64,000 nucleotides of DNA from Paenibacillus sp. ACRRX (GCF_022346885.1 NZ_JAKRNK010000005.1:186001-250000); one strand, 5' to 3'; shown: positions 1-9,198, numbered from the stretch's first letter. Made by a program: numbers and translations. Notes: generated from the letters alone by a model not told the origin.

Positions 1-323
1 ACTTCCACGCTGCCCTTGCCTACGCCTTTCACCCAACCTGCATCCACTGTTGCGATGGTAGAGTTCTGTGAAGACCATTCCGCAAGCCCAGTTACGTCTC
101 GTAGTTCAGTTGAACTGTCTTTTTGAATTGTGGCCAGTACTTTTAATTGAATCGATTGTCCTTCCACAACAACGGATACCGGATTAATAGATGATTCGAA
201 TTGCAGGCCGATGACTTTCTCTGCCGCTGCATGAATTGTCGTATTAAACGGCAGCATACCTACCATAAGCGCAAGAACCAGTAGCCCTGCAAACCAAGAT
301 GTCGACTTATGTCTAACGTTCAC
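1..323 (-). CDS. Secreted protein with Ig-like (Big) domain, C-terminus cut by window edge
   Basis: The minus strand opens with a GTG at 323 preceded by AAGGAAGGGG six bases upstream, and stays open to the left edge, so only the first 107 residues or so are visible. Residues 1-32 form a signal peptide (MNVRHKS then a hydrophobic run ending near IHAAAE). What follows (VVVEGQSIQLKVLATI, then AEWSSQNSTIATVDAGWVKG) is the usual pattern of a bacterial Ig-like group 2 domain. Such domains decorate surface-layer and cell-wall proteins in Paenibacillus. The remainder of the protein, and so its real activity, lies outside the window. The start and signal peptide are seen directly; the domain call is by pattern. 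Confidence 0.75.
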   Translation of the reverse strand, partial: MNVRHKSTSWFAGLLVLALMVGMLPFNTTIHAAAEKVIGLQFESSINPVSVVVEGQSIQLKVLATIQKDSSTELRDVTGLAEWSSQNSTIATVDAGWVKGVGKGSVE

Positions 324-599
324 CCTATCTTCCCCTTCCTTGTTCCAGTTACTATTAATGAAGCAACACAGTATATATTTATATAACGGTCATCGCAACC
401 CGATTATTTATGTTCTATCGACAATTTCCATTAAATATGTTCAAAATGGGACTATCTAACTATCCCCCTTCCTTCTCTTACTAAATTGAAAGCTAGCTGT
501 CACGCATACCGATGGCTGCTGTAACCGTATTTTCGTACACTAAGGACATCAAGTTATTCGGATAAAAACGATATAGGAACCAGAAAGGTGGATATCATA

Positions 600-1250
600 A
601 TGAGATCACGTAAACATCCCTTCACAGTCGGAATTGGAGCTGCGCTTTTGATGCTGACAAACACAATTAAACGCTCCGCATATTCAAGCGCTCCCGCAGA
701 CAGTATCGTATTGACAGGTACGCAGCAGCAGAACAAAAACGCTGTTCACTCCATGCAGAAGCACGTTGTATCACAACGAACTTTTAAAGCAACACGAATT
801 GTAAATGGACAGCAAGCTTGCCTGGTCTTGTCCCATTCCACTTTTCGCGAGCTCACTACCCATGGCATCTTGCAGCAAGTAACGGAAAGAGGCTTGCAAA
901 ATGTGACTGCAAACCTGTCATTGGATTGTACGATCACTTACAGATTTGGACGCAGTCCCAATCAGGAAGAACTTTCCCTCTTGGGCGATAATCATGTGAA
1001 GCCTCAATATGGCGGTTTTATCGTTGTTGGGCAAGGAAATCCTTATTATAGCAGCCTGATCGTGACGGATACGATATCTGCTGAACACAGCCTCTCAGGA
1101 GAAGCGATTCAAATAGCGGTGATCACATGCAGCAAGGATCCCAAAACATTGGTTTCCGACATTCTGCAAGCCGGCAGCGATATTCAACTGGTTCGCTCAC
1201 GCCGTGTTTCCGCTGGTTATCCTATAAGAAAAGCGTCCTATCACAGTTAA
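600..1250 (+). CDS. Hypothetical protein, probably exported
   Basis: A 216-residue protein of no family I recognise. The ATG at 600 is chosen over a GTG at 588 because AAAGGTGG (584-591) sits eight bases before it. The N-terminus (MRSRKHPF, then a weakly hydrophobic stretch GIGAALLMLT) could be a signal peptide or membrane anchor, though it is short. The middle holds ordinary folded-protein composition with alternating beta-like segments (ANLSLDCTITYRF; GGFIVVGQGNPYYSS). The C-terminus is basic. It stands alone, divergent from the partial gene to its left and convergent with the acyltransferase. Its stop codon lies within the loop side of the terminator at 1229-1267. Confidence 0.7.
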   Translation: MRSRKHPFTVGIGAALLMLTNTIKRSAYSSAPADSIVLTGTQQQNKNAVHSMQKHVVSQRTFKATRIVNGQQACLVLSHSTFRELTTHGILQQVTERGLQNVTANLSLDCTITYRFGRSPNQEELSLLGDNHVKPQYGGFIVVGQGNPYYSSLIVTDTISAEHSLSGEAIQIAVITCSKDPKTLVSDILQAGSDIQLVRSRRVSAGYPIRKASYHS

Positions 1251-1267
1251 TGTGAGCGGGCGCTTTT
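1229..1267 (+). terminator. Intrinsic terminator overlapping the stop codon
   Basis: AAAAGCG (1229-1235) pairs with CGCTTTT (1261-1267), extended inward by weaker pairs. The TAA of the upstream gene (1248-1250) lies between the arms. It may act in both directions, as the acyltransferase converges here. Confidence 0.6.
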
Positions 1268-1382
1268 ATCATTTTACCTTCTATATAATACATATCTCTT
1301 TTGACATCTTATTATTACATCTGAGCAGCAGCACAATCTGGCCTAACTGTGCCAAAAACAACTTCAACTACTCTCACAAGAT

Positions 1383-2504
1383 TTATTTACCCAGAAACAT
1401 CTGCACGGCTTTATTAGACGGATGCTGTACGGACAATCTCGTCCCCAGCTCATACACCCCGGCGCATGCCACCATCGTTAACAGATACGTCGCAAATAGC
1501 ATTCCATATGAGTTGTACCAATAAGAGCCTATAGCTTTTAAGCCTTCCAAAATAAGTACATGTGCCAGAAATATAAAAAACGCATACTTCCCCAGCCTCA
1601 CAAACACTTTCATCCATGCTGCTTCAGCAGCAACCAAAGCTAATTTCCAGAACCATAGGATGGAACAACAGGCATACACCAGCACGCTCACCCGGTAGAA
1701 ATGCAAAGAATTGCCGAGGTCAGAAGAAGCTGCAAAAGAAAAATGGACATCGATAATGGTAATGCCAAGCGACACCATATAGATGAAGGTAAAAACAGCA
1801 ATGGAGCTTCTGCGGATAAACTGTGTTACCTTGTCCAAATGCATGCCGACAGCCATCCCTGCTATAAAATACAACATCATCCCCATAAAAGTAGGCACGA
1901 TCATAATCTCCCATCCCTTTGCGATAGCAGCAGGAAGATAACGGAATGAAGTCATATAGTTAAATTGGTAAGCCACATAATATAGCAACTGCAGCAGCGC
2001 AATTATAATGGTGAACTTCACGGGATTCCATTGTAAACCTTTCCACCATAAAGGAGCGAGTATAATCAATTGTAGAAGCAAGGGGATAAAGTAGAGTTGA
2101 TGAAACATGCCTTTGCCAAGCAACAGTGTAACTACAAGGTCCTTAACGCCCCATGGCCCTTGAATAAACCAGGCCATCACAAGCCCAAGGACAGTCCAAA
2201 ACAAATAAGGCAGCACAAGAGCGGGTACTCTTTTTGACAACATCGTTTTATACTGCAAAGTCTTTCCTTGGAGACGGAACGTGAGTAAGAGGCCAGAAAT
2301 AAATAAAAAGACTGGAACTGAAAAACGCGCCCATGCATTCAACCATACGAGCGGAAATGCACCCGCCTGCATCTCTCCTGCCCACTCGGCATGGTCTGAA
2401 TACTGAGCCGCAATTCCCATCGACAATACATGGATAAGCACAACACCGACGATAGCAATCCCCCGCATCGCTTCGAGGTCCCATCGTTTATTAGCTTGAG
2501 ACAC
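1383..2504 (-). CDS. Acyltransferase 3 family membrane protein
   Basis: 373 residues, about ten membrane segments. The N-terminal WDLEAMRGIAIVGVVLIH fits the family signature, in which an arginine-rich first segment and a conserved histidine (here in VLIHVLSMG) form the acyl-transfer site at the membrane. A second typical piece is the FLFISGLLLTFR stretch near residue 65. Members O-acetylate cell-surface sugars, peptidoglycan or exported small molecules, using cytoplasmic acyl-CoA. The substrate cannot be told from sequence, and no sugar or lipid synthesis genes adjoin it to suggest one. The gene is monocistronic and converges with the hypothetical gene to its left. Family call firm, substrate unknown. 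Confidence 0.85.
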   Translation of the reverse strand: MSQANKRWDLEAMRGIAIVGVVLIHVLSMGIAAQYSDHAEWAGEMQAGAFPLVWLNAWARFSVPVFLFISGLLLTFRLQGKTLQYKTMLSKRVPALVLPYLFWTVLGLVMAWFIQGPWGVKDLVVTLLLGKGMFHQLYFIPLLLQLIILAPLWWKGLQWNPVKFTIIIALLQLLYYVAYQFNYMTSFRYLPAAIAKGWEIMIVPTFMGMMLYFIAGMAVGMHLDKVTQFIRRSSIAVFTFIYMVSLGITIIDVHFSFAASSDLGNSLHFYRVSVLVYACCSILWFWKLALVAAEAAWMKVFVRLGKYAFFIFLAHVLILEGLKAIGSYWYNSYGMLFATYLLTMVACAGVYELGTRLSVQHPSNKAVQMFLGK

Positions 2505-2687
2505 CTGTAGTCCTCCCTTAATTAATAGCTTCCCGGTATCGCAGCGCTGTTAAATTTCGATTACACACGAATTCGCCACCCAATTGGAAATTCCTTCTTA
2601 CTCCATCCTCATTATGAACTTTTCAACCTGTTGCCTAAGTTTTAAGAAGCCAGTCCCAAGCCATCAATGTGAACACTTTACAATAAA

Positions 2688-2730
2688 ATAACCTCCTGAC
2701 CGCGGATCAACCGACAGTTCAGGAGGTTAT
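2688..2730 (-). terminator. Terminator after the YhgE/Pip gene
   Basis: ATAACCTCCTGA (2688-2699) is perfectly complementary to TCAGGAGGTTAT (2719-2730), a 12-pair stem. On the minus strand it lies just after the stop of the YhgE-like gene and is followed by TTTTATTG. Confidence 0.8.
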
Positions 2731-2745
2731 ATGAGTTAAGTGCTA

Positions 2746-4761
2746 TTAAGCTGACAGAGAAGCACTGCCTGCTTCCGCTCTGCTTTTACGAGCACGAGAG
2801 ATAAAGAATCCAAGTGTCAATGCAGCAAATGCCGCCATGTAGATTGCAAGCACTCCTGTTTGGCTCCACATATGATCGAAGTCGCCACTTGAGATGACTG
2901 CTTTGAATCCATTAACTGTATATGTCATTGGCAACCATGGACCAATTGCTTGCATTGCAGATGGTGTAAGCTCCATCGGGAACGTACCTCCGCAAGATAC
3001 CAATTGAAGAATTAGCAAGACGATCGCAATGAAACGTCCTGGGTTGTCAAACACCGTAACGAGTGATTGGATAATCAGCATAAATGTCATACTTGTGAAA
3101 ATACTAAACGTGATAAACAAGCCGACGCTCTTCACTTCTAAGCCGAGTCCAGAAAGCATAATCCAGTCTGCAAGCAGCGCTTGGATAACACCTACAGAGA
3201 TAAACAACATCGTTTTACTGAAGAAGCGGCTCCAGCCGTTAGCAAGCGGATCTGGAGATTCTACCAATGGAAGCACAATTGTCAAAATAAGTGCTCCTAC
3301 AAACAAGCCCAGTGACAAGAAGTAAGGTGCAAATCCTGTACCATAGTTCGGAACTTCGTTTACAGCCGACTCTACGACTTTAACAGGCTCCGCGTACATC
3401 TTGATACGTGCATCAGATGACTTCACGGAAGATGCCTCATCTGCAGCGTCTGTCAATTTGGTAGCCAGCTCATCAGAGCCATCGTTTAACTTTTTAACGC
3501 CATCTTGCAATTTGCCAGTACCTTCATCTAACAGCTTCGCGCCGTTAGCCAATTGGCCAATTGCTTTCGTCGCTTCACCTACGCCACTTTGCAGCTTGGA
3601 TGTACCTGCTGCAAGCTGATCTGCACCTGCTGCAAGCTTCTTGCCGCCTACAGCTGCTTCACCCAGCTTCGTACCAAATTGATTCATGCCGGCCACCAAT
3701 TGACCTTGGCCTGCCTTCAATTGACCTGCACCAGCGACAAGCTGCTGCTGGCCTTGGTTAAGCTGCTCTGCTCCTTGCAGTACCGCCTGGCTTGCGCCAA
3801 GCAGCTGCTTCACGCCAGGATCTTGTGCGAGTGCAGGGTTCGCTTTTACGAGCATTTGCAAACCACCAGCAAGCGCCTTGGCACCTTCCGTCAACTTCGC
3901 GCTACCTTGAGCGGAAGCATTCAAGCCTTGCTCCAGACCCGCTGCGCCCTGCTGTGCTTTGGCTGCACCTTGTTCCAATTGCTTGTGCGCCGCTGACAAT
4001 TGACCCAAGCCGCCACTTAATGTAGTTGCGCCTTGTTTCAAGTCTCCTGCGCCTTTATTTAACTGTCCGATCCCTCCGCTAAGAGGTGCTGTACCTTGCT
4101 TCAATTGAAGCGCACCGTCAGCGAGCTTCGCCATGTTTGTTTTTAATTCTTTCGTACCATCAGCAAGCTCTTTCGTTCCATCATGAAGCTTAGTCGCTCC
4201 ATCGCCGGCTTTTTGCAAGCCATCAGCTACTTTTTCGACTTGCTCAAACATCAATGTTGTGTAAGCCTCAGTTATCGTCTTGGATATTTCAGCATTCACT
4301 TGTTTCACTGCCGTACCGCCAATCTGAGCGGCCAAGAAGTTGTGACCTTCATTCGTGCGGAACAACAGTTCTGCAGCTTTAGGCTCATCTTCAAGCAGTG
4401 TAGTTGCCTGTTTAGAGAAATTACTTGGAATCGTAATCGTCATATAATAACGATCGGCCTTCAGACCTTCTTCTGCTTCCTTTTCATCAACAAACTGGAA
4501 GTCAAAGTCTTTACGCTTCTTCAATTCATCGCTAAGCTCTTTACCAGCTTCAAACGTCTTTCCCTCAAATGTAGTGCCCTGATCTGCGTTAACGATAGCA
4601 ACTGGTAGATCCTGAAGCTTCGCATAAGGGTCCCAGAACGTTCCCAAAAATAATCCACTGTACATCAGCGGTACCATAATGACCGCGATAACCGGGATTA
4701 GCAGCTTCGGATTCCGAAACACGCGGCCCCATTCAGCAGCAAATAATCGTGTACCTTTCAT
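2746..4761 (-). CDS. YhgE/Pip family membrane protein
   Basis: 671 residues. An N-terminal transmembrane helix near residues 20-40 (LLIPVIAVIMVPLMYSGLF) precedes an extracellular domain (AIVNADQGTTFEGK) typical of the YhgE/Pip N-terminal family. Residues about 185-455 carry a long run of 11-residue-like repeats of the LxxGAxxLxxG type (for example ADGTKELKTNMAKLADG), predicted to be an extended helical rod outside the cell. The C-terminal third has five or six membrane helices of the ABC-2 permease type (PYFLSLGLFVGALILTIVLP). The family includes the phage-infection protein Pip and is related in layout to the type VII component EsaA. It lies downstream of, and on the same strand as, a TetR regulator; a TTGGTCA half-site in the gap (4857-4863) matches one upstream of that regulator. 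Transport substrate unknown. Confidence 0.85.
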   Translation of the reverse strand: MKGTRLFAAEWGRVFRNPKLLIPVIAVIMVPLMYSGLFLGTFWDPYAKLQDLPVAIVNADQGTTFEGKTFEAGKELSDELKKRKDFDFQFVDEKEAEEGLKADRYYMTITIPSNFSKQATTLLEDEPKAAELLFRTNEGHNFLAAQIGGTAVKQVNAEISKTITEAYTTLMFEQVEKVADGLQKAGDGATKLHDGTKELADGTKELKTNMAKLADGALQLKQGTAPLSGGIGQLNKGAGDLKQGATTLSGGLGQLSAAHKQLEQGAAKAQQGAAGLEQGLNASAQGSAKLTEGAKALAGGLQMLVKANPALAQDPGVKQLLGASQAVLQGAEQLNQGQQQLVAGAGQLKAGQGQLVAGMNQFGTKLGEAAVGGKKLAAGADQLAAGTSKLQSGVGEATKAIGQLANGAKLLDEGTGKLQDGVKKLNDGSDELATKLTDAADEASSVKSSDARIKMYAEPVKVVESAVNEVPNYGTGFAPYFLSLGLFVGALILTIVLPLVESPDPLANGWSRFFSKTMLFISVGVIQALLADWIMLSGLGLEVKSVGLFITFSIFTSMTFMLIIQSLVTVFDNPGRFIAIVLLILQLVSCGGTFPMELTPSAMQAIGPWLPMTYTVNGFKAVISSGDFDHMWSQTGVLAIYMAAFAALTLGFFISRARKSRAEAGSASLSA

Positions 4762-4856
4762 TACATCTCACCTCTATATTTATTTTGCATTTTCCACTCC
4801 AATGTGATGAAATGCATAGATAACTCACTTGAGAACTCCCTGACTGTAAAGCCCAA

Positions 4857-4863
4857 TTGGTCA
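4857..4863. promoter_or_regulatory. Candidate TetR half-site upstream of the YhgE/Pip gene
   Basis: TTGGTCA occurs here and again at 5611-5617 within the inverted repeat upstream of the TetR gene. Sharing of the half-site suggests one regulator acts at both places. A 7-base match alone is weak. Confidence 0.3.
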
Positions 4864-4960
4864 TTGAGGGTATAATAAAACGCCGCGTCATGTAAGTAGA
4901 AATGGCTCTTCTCTCTTTGCATTCCCACTTGTTAGCCGTGACGTTTAGAGCAGCACTGAA

Positions 4961-5536
4961 TCAGGACACCGATATACCTTTTACAAAGTAATTCAAAAAG
5001 TGTTCTTTAATTGTCTCTTTATCTAGAGGCTCATACAGCTTGCTCCATTCCGTCGTCAGCGACTTGTACAACTGAACCAAGACAAAGCTCATAATCTTGG
5101 TATCACCTGGCGCGATGTCGCCTTTATCCATTGCCAGGAGCAGCTGCCGTTCGACGTAGCGAAGAAGTTCACCCTCAATGCGATTCAACGCTTCTTTAGC
5201 CATTGGCGTACCGAAGTCACGCAGTTCTTGCGACAGCTTCAGTGCCAACTCATGGCGGCTGCGGAATTCAAGCGCCCGATCAAGTACGCGGTACAAGTTA
5301 TCAAAGAAGGAGCTATCTTCCTTAATCTCACCGTCTGCGATATCTTTCATCTCATGGATGACTTGCATTATGATCTCGTCAAACAACTCTTCTTTATTCG
5401 TGAAGAACGTGTAGATCGTACCTTTACCAACCTTAGCAATCTTGGCTACTTGATCCATCGTAGTCGCCTTATATCCAAACAGCGCGAATGACTGAGTGGC
5501 TGCTTCTACTATTTGCTTCCGTCGATCCACTGACAT
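4961..5536 (-). CDS. TetR/AcrR family transcriptional regulator
   Basis: 191 residues. Residues 6-50 form the usual TetR helix-turn-helix (IVEAATQSFALFGYKATTMD, then VGKGTIYTFFTNKEELF). The remaining 140 residues are the helical ligand-binding and dimer part, which is not conserved enough to name a ligand. The start is supported by AAAGGAG a few bases upstream of the ATG. It lies 199 bases upstream of the YhgE/Pip gene in the same direction, so it probably represses itself and that membrane protein. An inverted repeat, TGACC/GGTCA, in its own upstream region is the likely operator. Confidence 0.9.
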   Translation of the reverse strand: MSVDRRKQIVEAATQSFALFGYKATTMDQVAKIAKVGKGTIYTFFTNKEELFDEIIMQVIHEMKDIADGEIKEDSSFFDNLYRVLDRALEFRSRHELALKLSQELRDFGTPMAKEALNRIEGELLRYVERQLLLAMDKGDIAPGDTKIMSFVLVQLYKSLTTEWSKLYEPLDKETIKEHFLNYFVKGISVS

Positions 5537-5594
5537 TTCATAACTCCTTTCTTTTATCTATTTTTTGGTGAACTCTGGAGACCGTCCGACCAAC

Positions 5595-5617
5595 TGACCG
5601 TTTCGTTTATTTGGTCA
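5595..5617. promoter_or_regulatory. Candidate TetR operator
   Basis: TGACC (5595-5599) and GGTCA (5613-5617) form an inverted repeat with a 13-base gap, about 60 bases upstream of the TetR start codon. A further GACC copy lies just to the left (5588-5591). Autoregulation is typical of the family; binding here is inferred. Confidence 0.4.
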
Positions 5618-5744
5618 CTCGTTATCATGAAAACTACTTTATCACATTGAAAATCGTTTTTCAATACCTTTTTCAAAATTTTCATCACTTTCATTTATAC
5701 AAACATCCATTCGATTGGTTGATGCTTCATTTTACAATTCAGGT

Positions 5745-5750
5745 TATAAT
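5745..5750 (+). promoter_or_regulatory. Minus-10 box very close to the glycosyltransferase start
   Basis: A perfect TATAAT ends ten bases before a GTG (5760) and 18 bases before the preferred ATG (5769). Transcription would then begin around 5757, giving almost no leader. No convincing minus-35 box was found at 16-18 bases. Confidence 0.4.
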
Positions 5751-5768
5751 GGTTAACGGGTGAGAAAC

Positions 5769-6890
5769 ATGCGAAAAAAAAGAATCCTTCTCCTATCTGA
5801 AGGTTTCGGTACGGGCCATACTCAAGCAGCCACTGCTTTATCAGTCGGAATCAAACAACTAGCCCCTGACGTCCAGGCTCGCGTCATCGAACTCGGCAGG
5901 TTTCTGAATCCAACCGTTGGTCCGCTAATTTTTGCAGCGTATCGCAAGACGGTAAGCTCGCAGCCAAAGTTAGTCGGAATGCTGTATCGCAAGAAATATA
6001 AGAAGTCATTAAATCGACTTACACAGCTTGCCTTGCATCGAATTTTTTATACGCAAGCTTCCAATGTCGTCAACCAGCTTCGTCCTGATGCTATCGTATG
6101 CACACATCCATTTCCGAATATCGTCGTGTCCCGCTTAAAGCGTGCCGGACTTGATATTCCGCTCTACACGTTAATTACGGATTACGATGCACACGGCACT
6201 TGGCTGGACCCAGCGGTCGATACTTACCTTGTATCTGCCGAAGAAGTTCGAACTAAGCTGCTGAACCGCGGAGTTGCTCCCGAACGCATACTCGTGTCCG
6301 GCATTCCCGTCCATCCTAAGTTCTGGAATAATCTCTCGCCAAACGATGCCCGCGCCCAACTGGGTTTGCAGCACCTACCCACAGTAATGATTATGGGTGG
6401 AGGCTGGGGGTTGTCCATGGATGACGAGTACTTAACGTATATGACCAAGTGGCGTGATCACATTCAACTGCTGTTCTGTATGGGCAGCAATCAGAAGATG
6501 ATTCAGCGTATGAAGCAAGATCCAAATTTTCAACATCCAAACATACATATTTATGGGTATACCCATGAAATCTCTACGATTATGGATGCATCAGACTTGC
6601 TTGTGACAAAGCCGGGCGGCATGACCTGCACGGAAGGGATGATGAAGGGCATTCCGATGCTGTTCTATTCCCCGCTTCCAGGGCAAGAAGAAGAGAATTG
6701 TGATTATTTTATAGACAGAGGCTACGGCGAACGATTAACGGACAAAATGACAATGAAAAAGTGGCTGGATCAATTAACAGAAGAGCCTGATGTGATTAGT
6801 GAACTGAGGCAAACTCGCCAACTATCCAAGGATGAGCTTATACGTTGCCCACGCGAGGTACTCAGCTTACTACAACTCGAAGAAGCATGA
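5769..6890 (+). CDS. MGDG synthase/UgtP-like glycosyltransferase
   Basis: 373 residues from ATG 5769 (a GTG at 5760 is the alternative; GGGTGAG overlaps it and could serve as ribosome site for the ATG). The N-terminal half matches the MGDG-synthase family, with the nucleotide-sugar-independent acceptor domain (ILLLSEGFGTGHTQAA). The C-terminal half is a GT-B UDP-sugar domain with the GGMTCTEGMMKGIPM segment that binds the nucleotide sugar. Bacterial members (UgtP, YpfP) add glucose from UDP-glucose to diacylglycerol, making glycolipids and the lipoteichoic acid anchor at the inner membrane face. Length is close to UgtP (about 380). It is followed after 42 bases by a small membrane protein gene, probably cotranscribed. 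The exact acceptor is inferred. Confidence 0.82.
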   Translation: MRKKRILLLSEGFGTGHTQAATALSVGIKQLAPDVQARVIELGRFLNPTVGPLIFAAYRKTVSSQPKLVGMLYRKKYKKSLNRLTQLALHRIFYTQASNVVNQLRPDAIVCTHPFPNIVVSRLKRAGLDIPLYTLITDYDAHGTWLDPAVDTYLVSAEEVRTKLLNRGVAPERILVSGIPVHPKFWNNLSPNDARAQLGLQHLPTVMIMGGGWGLSMDDEYLTYMTKWRDHIQLLFCMGSNQKMIQRMKQDPNFQHPNIHIYGYTHEISTIMDASDLLVTKPGGMTCTEGMMKGIPMLFYSPLPGQEEENCDYFIDRGYGERLTDKMTMKKWLDQLTEEPDVISELRQTRQLSKDELIRCPREVLSLLQLEEA

Positions 6891-6932
6891 CAATAACGGC
6901 CTTATATACATCATAAAGGAGAGATATTTCCT

Positions 6933-7337
6933 ATGTTATTTAGACCGATTGGTGCCGTCGGTTACGTGTTTATCGTGCTGGCTATGCTGACCAAGATATA
7001 TAAGTGGACAGACAGCCTGCTTGTCGCAGGTCTCTTGGCATTTGCCGGTCTGATTTGCTTTGGCTTAGCCGAGAATGGCTTCGGTAAACGTCACTGGCTT
7101 GTCAAGTATACAGATTACGCTCCGCTAGTCGTGTTTGGCTTTGCCTTTGCCTTGCAGATGTCGCAGCAATCCTCATCTGCTGCACTGGTGCCGGCCTTGT
7201 GTATTATTCCATTCAGCGCGCTCAGCGCATATGTGTCGAATCTCTTGGCCCGCAAGAAGAAGTATCGTACGCTGCGCCGTATCGAGGAGATGCTGCCTGA
7301 CCCGCCTGGTCCGGACGATGCCAATCGGCGATATTAG
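6933..7337 (+). CDS. Small membrane protein of unknown function
   Basis: 134 residues with four predicted membrane helices (for example AVGYVFIVLAMLTKIY and LLVAGLLAFAGLICFGLA) and a basic, proline-rich cytoplasmic tail. An AAAGGAGAG site precedes the ATG by about nine bases. It sits 42 bases after the glycosyltransferase gene and before a strong terminator, so the two form a likely operon; the protein could support lipid glycosylation, but nothing in the sequence proves this. I recognise no family. Confidence 0.75.
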   Translation: MLFRPIGAVGYVFIVLAMLTKIYKWTDSLLVAGLLAFAGLICFGLAENGFGKRHWLVKYTDYAPLVVFGFAFALQMSQQSSSAALVPALCIIPFSALSAYVSNLLARKKKYRTLRRIEEMLPDPPGPDDANRRY

Positions 7338-7346
7338 CCATACAGC

Positions 7347-7390
7347 AAAGGATACCCTGCGTACTACTGATGCAGGGTATCCTTTGTTTT
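7347..7390 (+). terminator. Strong intrinsic terminator
   Basis: AAAGGATACCCTGC (7347-7360) pairs perfectly with GCAGGGTATCCTTT (7372-7385), followed by GTTTT. It closes the glycosyltransferase operon. Confidence 0.9.
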
Positions 7391-7429
7391 GTATCGTCGA
7401 GGACTACAACTGTTACAACACTTGAAAAT

Positions 7430-7462
7430 AAAATAAAACGTCCTCCCGATAACAGGAGAACG
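7430..7462 (-). terminator. Terminator of the sugar importer operon
   Basis: On the minus strand CGTTCTCC and GGAGGACG form an eight-pair stem (one G-U pair) followed by TTTTATTTT. It lies 18 bases after the stop of the solute-binding protein gene. Confidence 0.8.
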
Positions 7463-7479
7463 CTTTAAGCAAGTCATAT

Positions 7480-9114
7480 CTATTTTTCACCCTTATAACG
7501 GTCATATGCGGCTTGATACAATTCCAGATATCGCTTGACGTTCATCTGGTCAATCTGCTTCACATAAGCTTCCCATTGGTCAAAGCCAGCGGCGCCAGAA
7601 GCAAACTTGTCGCGCATCTCATCGATGTAGGTTTGGATATCGGTTTGAATCGTTGTCAGCTCTTCTTGTTCCTCCGGCGTAAAGTTAAAGCTTGGCCATA
7701 CATCTTCCATTTTGATCGCATACGGTTCGGCAGCTTCTGCATTTTTCATAGAGGAAGGCAGGCCTTCTGCTCCCTTAAAGAACTTCTGCTTCACAATACC
7801 AGGATAATAACCTCCAGGCCAAGTTAAGTACTGACTCACCGCTTGATCCAGATTCAAGCCGTCCGGATTTTTCTGAATGACATCCAAATACTCATACTCT
7901 CCGCTGGCATTTACTTTGTACGTGATCCCCTCAAAGCCCATAAAGAACATTTTAGCTCCTTCATCCCCATAAAAATGGTCGATCCAACGCATAGCAGCCT
8001 CCGGATTCTTCGCCTTGTCCGTCAGCACAAACATCCCCAGATTACCGAGCGGCGAGCCCATGTTCGTCAGCATTCGATCTCCCTTAGGCCCTGTTAGAAC
8101 AGGCATGCCTACATACCCCGCCTGATTGTAAATCGCTTTCGGATCTACCCCGTCCAGAAATCCGTACACCCCCGCACTTGCTTTAGATGTAATATCAGTA
8201 TCTTTCATCGTAAACGTTTCTTTATCCAGCAAGCCATCCTTATACAGCTTCGCGACATACTGCATCATGTCTTTGTACGCATCGGTAGTTGGAACAAACC
8301 GCAGCTTGCCTGTGGACGGCTCCAAATCAACGTTTTTGTTGGCAATCCCATTCTGGTTCAATCCGAAGGCCCCACGCAGGAAGTCCATCATAATCCAGAC
8401 ACCTTCAGAGCCCCATGGAATCTCATCCTGCTTCCCGTTTTTGTTCGGGTCCTTTTCTTTAAATGCTTTCAGGACAGTATACAATTCTTCTAATGTTGTA
8501 GGCGCTTTCAAACCAAGGTTGTCCAACCACTCCTGTTTCATCCATGGCGTACCATAAAACAGGGATTTGAATTCTGGATCAAATACTGTAGGCAAGCCGT
8601 ATATGCTGCCATCCGGCATCGTCATCCCCTTCTTCACAATCGGATACTGCTCCATGATCTGCTTGAAGTTAGGGGCATATTGATCAATCAAGTCATTTAA
8701 TTTTAAAAAGGTGCCTTGGCTTCCATACTTGATCAGATCTGTCTTCGGCAGCGCAGAAGCAAAAAATAACTCCGGATAATCACCACCAGCCAGCTTAATG
8801 TTACGTTTCTCCTTCAAGCTGTCAAACTGAACGGTCTCCCATTCAACATGAATGTTAGACATTTTTTCATACTTCTGCCACAGCATAAGCTTGGCCCAAT
8901 CCGCAGAAGCATACAATTTTCCGGCGAACGCTGTCATGTTTATTTTCTCTTTAGCGACCGGCATCCCCTCTTTATTCATTAGCGCAAGCCGTTCGTTGGC
9001 TTTGTCCGGATCAGCAGCTCCTTCTCCCCCGCTGCCTCCACACGCTGTAACAAGCATTGCAAAGCTGAGCAGCACACTAAGCGTAACCGTATACCTTTTT
9101 GTTGGACGCATCAT
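7480..9114 (-). CDS. ABC transporter sugar-binding lipoprotein
   Basis: 544 residues. The N-terminus has a lipoprotein signal with lipobox LVTAC, so the cysteine at about residue 25 would be lipidated and the mature protein held outside the membrane. The rest is a type 1 extracellular solute-binding fold of the long LplA/YtcQ kind common in Paenibacillus. It is the last gene of a four-gene minus-strand run: oxidoreductase, two permeases, then this protein, ending at a terminator. It delivers a sugar or short oligosaccharide to the permease pair. The ligand cannot be read from sequence. No ATPase gene is present, so a shared MsmX-type ATPase is expected to drive import. Confidence 0.9.
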   Translation of the reverse strand: MMRPTKRYTVTLSVLLSFAMLVTACGGSGGEGAADPDKANERLALMNKEGMPVAKEKINMTAFAGKLYASADWAKLMLWQKYEKMSNIHVEWETVQFDSLKEKRNIKLAGGDYPELFFASALPKTDLIKYGSQGTFLKLNDLIDQYAPNFKQIMEQYPIVKKGMTMPDGSIYGLPTVFDPEFKSLFYGTPWMKQEWLDNLGLKAPTTLEELYTVLKAFKEKDPNKNGKQDEIPWGSEGVWIMMDFLRGAFGLNQNGIANKNVDLEPSTGKLRFVPTTDAYKDMMQYVAKLYKDGLLDKETFTMKDTDITSKASAGVYGFLDGVDPKAIYNQAGYVGMPVLTGPKGDRMLTNMGSPLGNLGMFVLTDKAKNPEAAMRWIDHFYGDEGAKMFFMGFEGITYKVNASGEYEYLDVIQKNPDGLNLDQAVSQYLTWPGGYYPGIVKQKFFKGAEGLPSSMKNAEAAEPYAIKMEDVWPSFNFTPEEQEELTTIQTDIQTYIDEMRDKFASGAAGFDQWEAYVKQIDQMNVKRYLELYQAAYDRYKGEK

Positions 9115-9198
9115 TCATTCCCCCTTGGTTATCTGTAGCTCCTTACACATCACAGGCAGTGCTGACTAAGGCTCGATCACTTCCCAACGTGAATGACG

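Noticed and set aside
3401..4608. Long plus-strand frames opposite the YhgE/Pip gene
   Set aside because: They mirror its glycine/leucine repeats and lack starts with ribosome sites.
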